In this document: positions 61,555 through 64,000 of the stretch, piece by piece | Position numbering within the stretch: the first letter of the stretch is position 1 | Layout of the letters: each line of letters opens with the position of its first letter | Assembly (NCBI RefSeq): GCF_037154015.1 | Contig: NZ_JBANRL010000001.1 | Location: 1,736,001 to 1,800,000, forward strand | Direction: 5' to 3' | Origin: Altererythrobacter aquiaggeris | Lineage (GTDB): Bacteria > Pseudomonadota > Alphaproteobacteria > Sphingomonadales > Sphingomonadaceae | DNA: 64,000 nucleotides | The notes under the pieces: generated by a model | What the model saw: the letters and a program-made list of their open reading frames with translations, nothing else | What the model was told of the DNA's origin: nothing | Databases searched by the model: none | Position numbers and translations under genes: made by a program

Positions 61555-62460
61555 ATGGCGAGAGAAACCTTTACGATTGAGGGCGCAGGCGCAATTTCTC
61601 TTACAGCCGAGGCTGAGGGGGATGCCTACGCCATACCCGTCCTTCTTGCGCACGGCGGCGGGCAGACACGGCGCGCGTGGAGAAGGGTGGTCAGCGAGCT
61701 GGCTCAAGCCGGCTTTCGCGCAATCGCCTTCGACATGCGCGGTCACGGAGACAGCGATTGGTCGCCATGCGGAGCTTATGAAATGCGCGACTTCGCGGCG
61801 GATCTGGTCGCTGCAGCGTCGCGCCTGGACCAGAAGCCAGCGCTGGTCGGCGCTTCACTGGGCGGGCTCGCCGGACTGATTGCCGCAGGGGAGCTTGCTC
61901 CAGGTAGCTTTGCTTCACTCACATTGGTCGACATTGCCCCGCGCATGGAGCCTAGCGGTGTGATGCGCGTGGTTGGTTTCATGGAAGAGCATGTCGATAG
62001 CGGCTTCGCCTCACCAGAGGAGGCGGCCGACGTGATCGCTCGCTACATGCCGCATCGTCCCAGGCGGGGCGCGAGCGATGGTCTGAAAAACTATCTGAGG
62101 CAGAAGCCGGATGGGCGCTTCTATTGGCACTGGGACCCTGTGTTTATCCGTAATATAATGTCAGCCAGACAAGGCGACCCAGACAGCCAAGAACGTCAAT
62201 CGGCAATGCTGAGCCAAGCTGCGGCGAATCTCACGCTTCCGCTTCACCTCATCCGAGGCGGCTCTAGCGATCTTGTTTCCGAAGAGGCCGTTTTGCATCT
62301 GCGACAACTCGTCCCCCATGCAGAATACACCGATATTGCCGATGCCACGCACATGGTCGTGGGCGATGCGAACGATGCCTTTTCCGCCGCTATCGTCGAT
62401 TTCCTAGGGCGCCATCACTCTCGCGATACGGCTCAGCCACAGGGGACGAGGGAGCTATGA
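61555..62460 (+). CDS. alpha/beta hydrolase
   Basis: A 301-residue alpha/beta-fold hydrolase. Oxyanion region LLAHGGGQTRRAW (about 30-42), FDMRGHGDSDW, nucleophile elbow GASLGGLAG with Ser101, and the catalytic His in DATHMVVGD near the C-terminus. Substrate unknown. ATG at 61555 (a GTG one codon earlier is possible). Its stop overlaps the thioesterase gene by 4 bp, so the pair is co-translated; this could be a small catabolic or acyl-CoA-related operon unrelated to conjugation. Confidence 0.9.
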   Translation: MARETFTIEGAGAISLTAEAEGDAYAIPVLLAHGGGQTRRAWRRVVSELAQAGFRAIAFDMRGHGDSDWSPCGAYEMRDFAADLVAAASRLDQKPALVGASLGGLAGLIAAGELAPGSFASLTLVDIAPRMEPSGVMRVVGFMEEHVDSGFASPEEAADVIARYMPHRPRRGASDGLKNYLRQKPDGRFYWHWDPVFIRNIMSARQGDPDSQERQSAMLSQAAANLTLPLHLIRGGSSDLVSEEAVLHLRQLVPHAEYTDIADATHMVVGDANDAFSAAIVDFLGRHHSRDTAQPQGTREL

Positions 62461-62951
62461 TCGATCGAGAGCGCTTGCAGGAAATGCTGCATATAGCGCC
62501 GTTTCACCGATGGCTTGGGCTGGAGATTGCAACATGCTCCGACCAGGGAATCGCGATCACCATGCCATGGCGCGAAGAGATCGTGTCGAACCCTATGATT
62601 GGGTCGGCGCATGGAGGGATCCTGGCTTCACTGGTCGACCTCACCGGGCTTTATACTCTGCTTGCGGCGGGCGTCGCGGCGAGAGCGACGGCCGATCTGC
62701 ATGTCAATTACCACCGTTCTGCAACCTCAGGACCTCTCACTGCTCACGGACAGATCGTGAAGCTCGGGCGACAGATTTCGGTGGCGGAAACCCGGGTTCT
62801 CGAGCCCGACGGCAAGTTGGTCGCCAGCGGCAGGGGCGCCTACTTCTCGTCAACCGGATCAATTGATCAGCGCGGCGGGACTATTGATCTCGAACAGGCT
62901 CTTGCCACCCAAGGCCCAGCGACTTCTGCAGCGCAATCCACGCCAGCGTAA
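62457..62951 (+). CDS. PaaI-type hotdog-fold thioesterase
   Basis: A 164-residue protein with the PaaI pattern: PFHRWLGLEIATCSDQGIAITMPWREEIVSNPMIGSAHGGILASLVDLTGLYTLL. GSAHGGILASLVD supplies the His-Gly-Gly and acidic residues of the active site. DLHVNYHRSATSGPLTAHGQIVKLGRQISVAE completes the hotdog fold. Likely hydrolyses an acyl- or aryl-CoA. Overlaps the hydrolase gene by 4 bp and the opposite-strand efflux gene by 71 bp at the 3' ends. Confidence 0.88.
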   Translation: MIDRERLQEMLHIAPFHRWLGLEIATCSDQGIAITMPWREEIVSNPMIGSAHGGILASLVDLTGLYTLLAAGVAARATADLHVNYHRSATSGPLTAHGQIVKLGRQISVAETRVLEPDGKLVASGRGAYFSSTGSIDQRGGTIDLEQALATQGPATSAAQSTPA

Positions 62952-64000
62952 GGGCGCCTTTTGCCCGGACGAGGTCTGCTGAGGCCTGCTGCTGTTCTCG
63001 CAGGGCCCGGTTGAGGTCAGCCTTCGAGATCGCTCCTGCAGCAAAACGTTGGCGGTTCAGGTCCGCCGCGACGTCAGCCTGCTTCTTGATTTGCATACTG
63101 GCAGCGAGCGCAACACGCTGCTGGCCGAAGCGAGCCAAGGCACGTTCGGCGTCTTGCAGTGCCAGAAGCACCGTCTGCTGGTAATTGGCGACTGCTTCGT
63201 TGCGCGCCGCCCCGGTTTGGTCGATCGCAGCGTCTACCCTGCCGAAATCCAGAAAATTCCACTGGAGGCGCGGGATCGCGAGTGCGGAGAATTCGCCGAC
63301 ATCGACAACGTCGTCCAACGAGGATCCGCCGAGGCCCAGGATCCCTGTGAAGGACAATTTCGGGAACCGCGCCGCCTCGGCCACCCCGATCCGCGCCGTC
63401 GACGCGGCAAGAGACCGTTCGGCCGCCCTTATGTCAGGCCGACGCGCCACCAGGCTTGCCGGATCGCCAATCGCGACCTGCTCTGGCGGCATGGGAATGG
63501 AGCGCACAGTCGTGAGCGCTGCATCAGCTGATCCCGGCACCTGTCCGGTCAGTATAGCGAGCGCATCAGACAGGACTGCGATATCCGCTTCAGCTTCGGC
63601 AAGTTGTGACTTGAGCACCTCCAGTTCGGCATTCGCGGTGCCTACCGGGAAAAGCGGCAATGCACCGCGCTGATAGCGTTGGTATGTCAGCGCCAGGATC
63701 TCTTCCTGCAACGAAATCTGCGCCTCAAATTGCTCTGCGCGGAATTGGGCCTCCCGCAAATTGACGTAGGTGCTGGCCACTTGGGCAGTCAACTGGACCT
63801 TTGCGTCCTCTGCATTGGCTACCGTTGCAGCAGCTTGGGCATTGCTGGCCTCAATACGCCTGCGCGAGCCACCGGCAAACTCCAGCTCCCAGTTCGCGTT
63901 AAGGCCCACATTGTAAAAGCTGAGCGAGTCATCGGTTTCTGCGTCAGGATTGGTTTGCTCTGACGGGGGGGGCGCCCCGCCTTGAAGGTCGAGACCAGGA
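62881..64000 (-). CDS. NodT/OprM-type outer-membrane efflux protein, N-terminus outside the window
   Basis: About 373 C-terminal residues are visible; the frame is open to the right edge. FYNVGLNANWELEFAGGSRRRIEA is the classic NodT/OprM block preceding the first long hairpin, and GDPASLVARRPDIRAAERSLAA begins the second OEP repeat. Family length is about 460-500, so roughly 100 residues including the lipobox lie outside. It should serve an RND or MFS drug-efflux pump encoded beyond 64000, unlike the metal channels at the left. Confidence 0.9.
   Translation of the reverse strand, partial: PGLDLQGGAPPPSEQTNPDAETDDSLSFYNVGLNANWELEFAGGSRRRIEASNAQAAATVANAEDAKVQLTAQVASTYVNLREAQFRAEQFEAQISLQEEILALTYQRYQRGALPLFPVGTANAELEVLKSQLAEAEADIAVLSDALAILTGQVPGSADAALTTVRSIPMPPEQVAIGDPASLVARRPDIRAAERSLAASTARIGVAEAARFPKLSFTGILGLGGSSLDDVVDVGEFSALAIPRLQWNFLDFGRVDAAIDQTGAARNEAVANYQQTVLLALQDAERALARFGQQRVALAASMQIKKQADVAADLNRQRFAAGAISKADLNRALREQQQASADLVRAKGALTLAWIALQKSLGLGWQEPVRDQ

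Noticed and set aside
1-64000. CRISPR array, tRNA or rRNA gene, insertion sequence, integrase, replication initiator or partition genes
   Set aside because: I looked for repeated spacers, cloverleaf-like segments, transposase or integrase motifs and ParA/RepA-like proteins and saw none, so mobility type (ICE or plasmid) is left open.

Overview
The window reads as an alphaproteobacterial accessory region, most likely from a sphingomonad or erythrobacter-type organism. The DNA is GC-rich, genes are tightly packed with ATGA/GTGA/TGATG overlaps, and gene content (DUF3703 and AlpA-like proteins, an F-type tra set with an S26 peptidase, a MobF relaxase) fits plasmids or integrative conjugative elements of that group. 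This placement is inferred from style and gene families, not from a marker gene. I see no rRNA, tRNA, CRISPR array, transposase, integrase, or replication and partition genes, so plasmid versus ICE cannot be decided here.

Layout. (1) 1-16348: heavy-metal resistance, almost all on the minus strand. A CusCBA-type copper/silver efflux set runs off the left edge. Next to it lie a CzcCBA-type divalent-metal efflux set, a P1B-type ATPase, a short CDF transporter, a methyltransferase and a DUF3703 protein. A divergent MerR regulator sits beside a clear MerR operator with a 19-bp promoter spacer. (2) 16396-17125: an AlpA-like and an XRE-like regulator. (3) 17489-35088: one long plus-strand F-type type IV secretion operon (traA-L-E-K-B-dsbC-V-C-orf-trbI-S26 peptidase-W-U-trbC-N-F-H-G). 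(4) 35095-37250: small genes, a membrane-anchored thermonuclease and an S24 (LexA/CI-like) repressor. (5) 37500-43719: a Hachiman defence pair (HamB helicase, HamA nuclease) and a HipBA toxin-antitoxin pair. (6) 43813-49432: relaxase, coupling protein and a small likely relaxosome protein, followed by a palindrome-rich gap that is the best oriT candidate. (7) 50060-51479: short leading-region-like genes and SSB. (8) 52135-61322: a Gabija pair (GajB, GajA), a large type IIG restriction-modification enzyme and a DUF4145 protein. (9) 61555-64000: alpha/beta hydrolase, PaaI-type thioesterase and the C-terminal part of an outer-membrane efflux protein.

How it fits together. Metal resistance is the cargo. 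The T4SS, coupling protein and relaxase form a complete-looking conjugation machine. Defence genes occupy the two gaps flanking the mobilisation module. The most striking unannotated signal is regulatory: an identical 19-bp element lies upstream of both transfer operons in the same orientation relative to the genes. Its core (TTCCTAC/GTAGGAA) is repeated at the promoter of the S24 repressor and next to the XRE regulator. This suggests that the S24 repressor controls transfer as a regulon.
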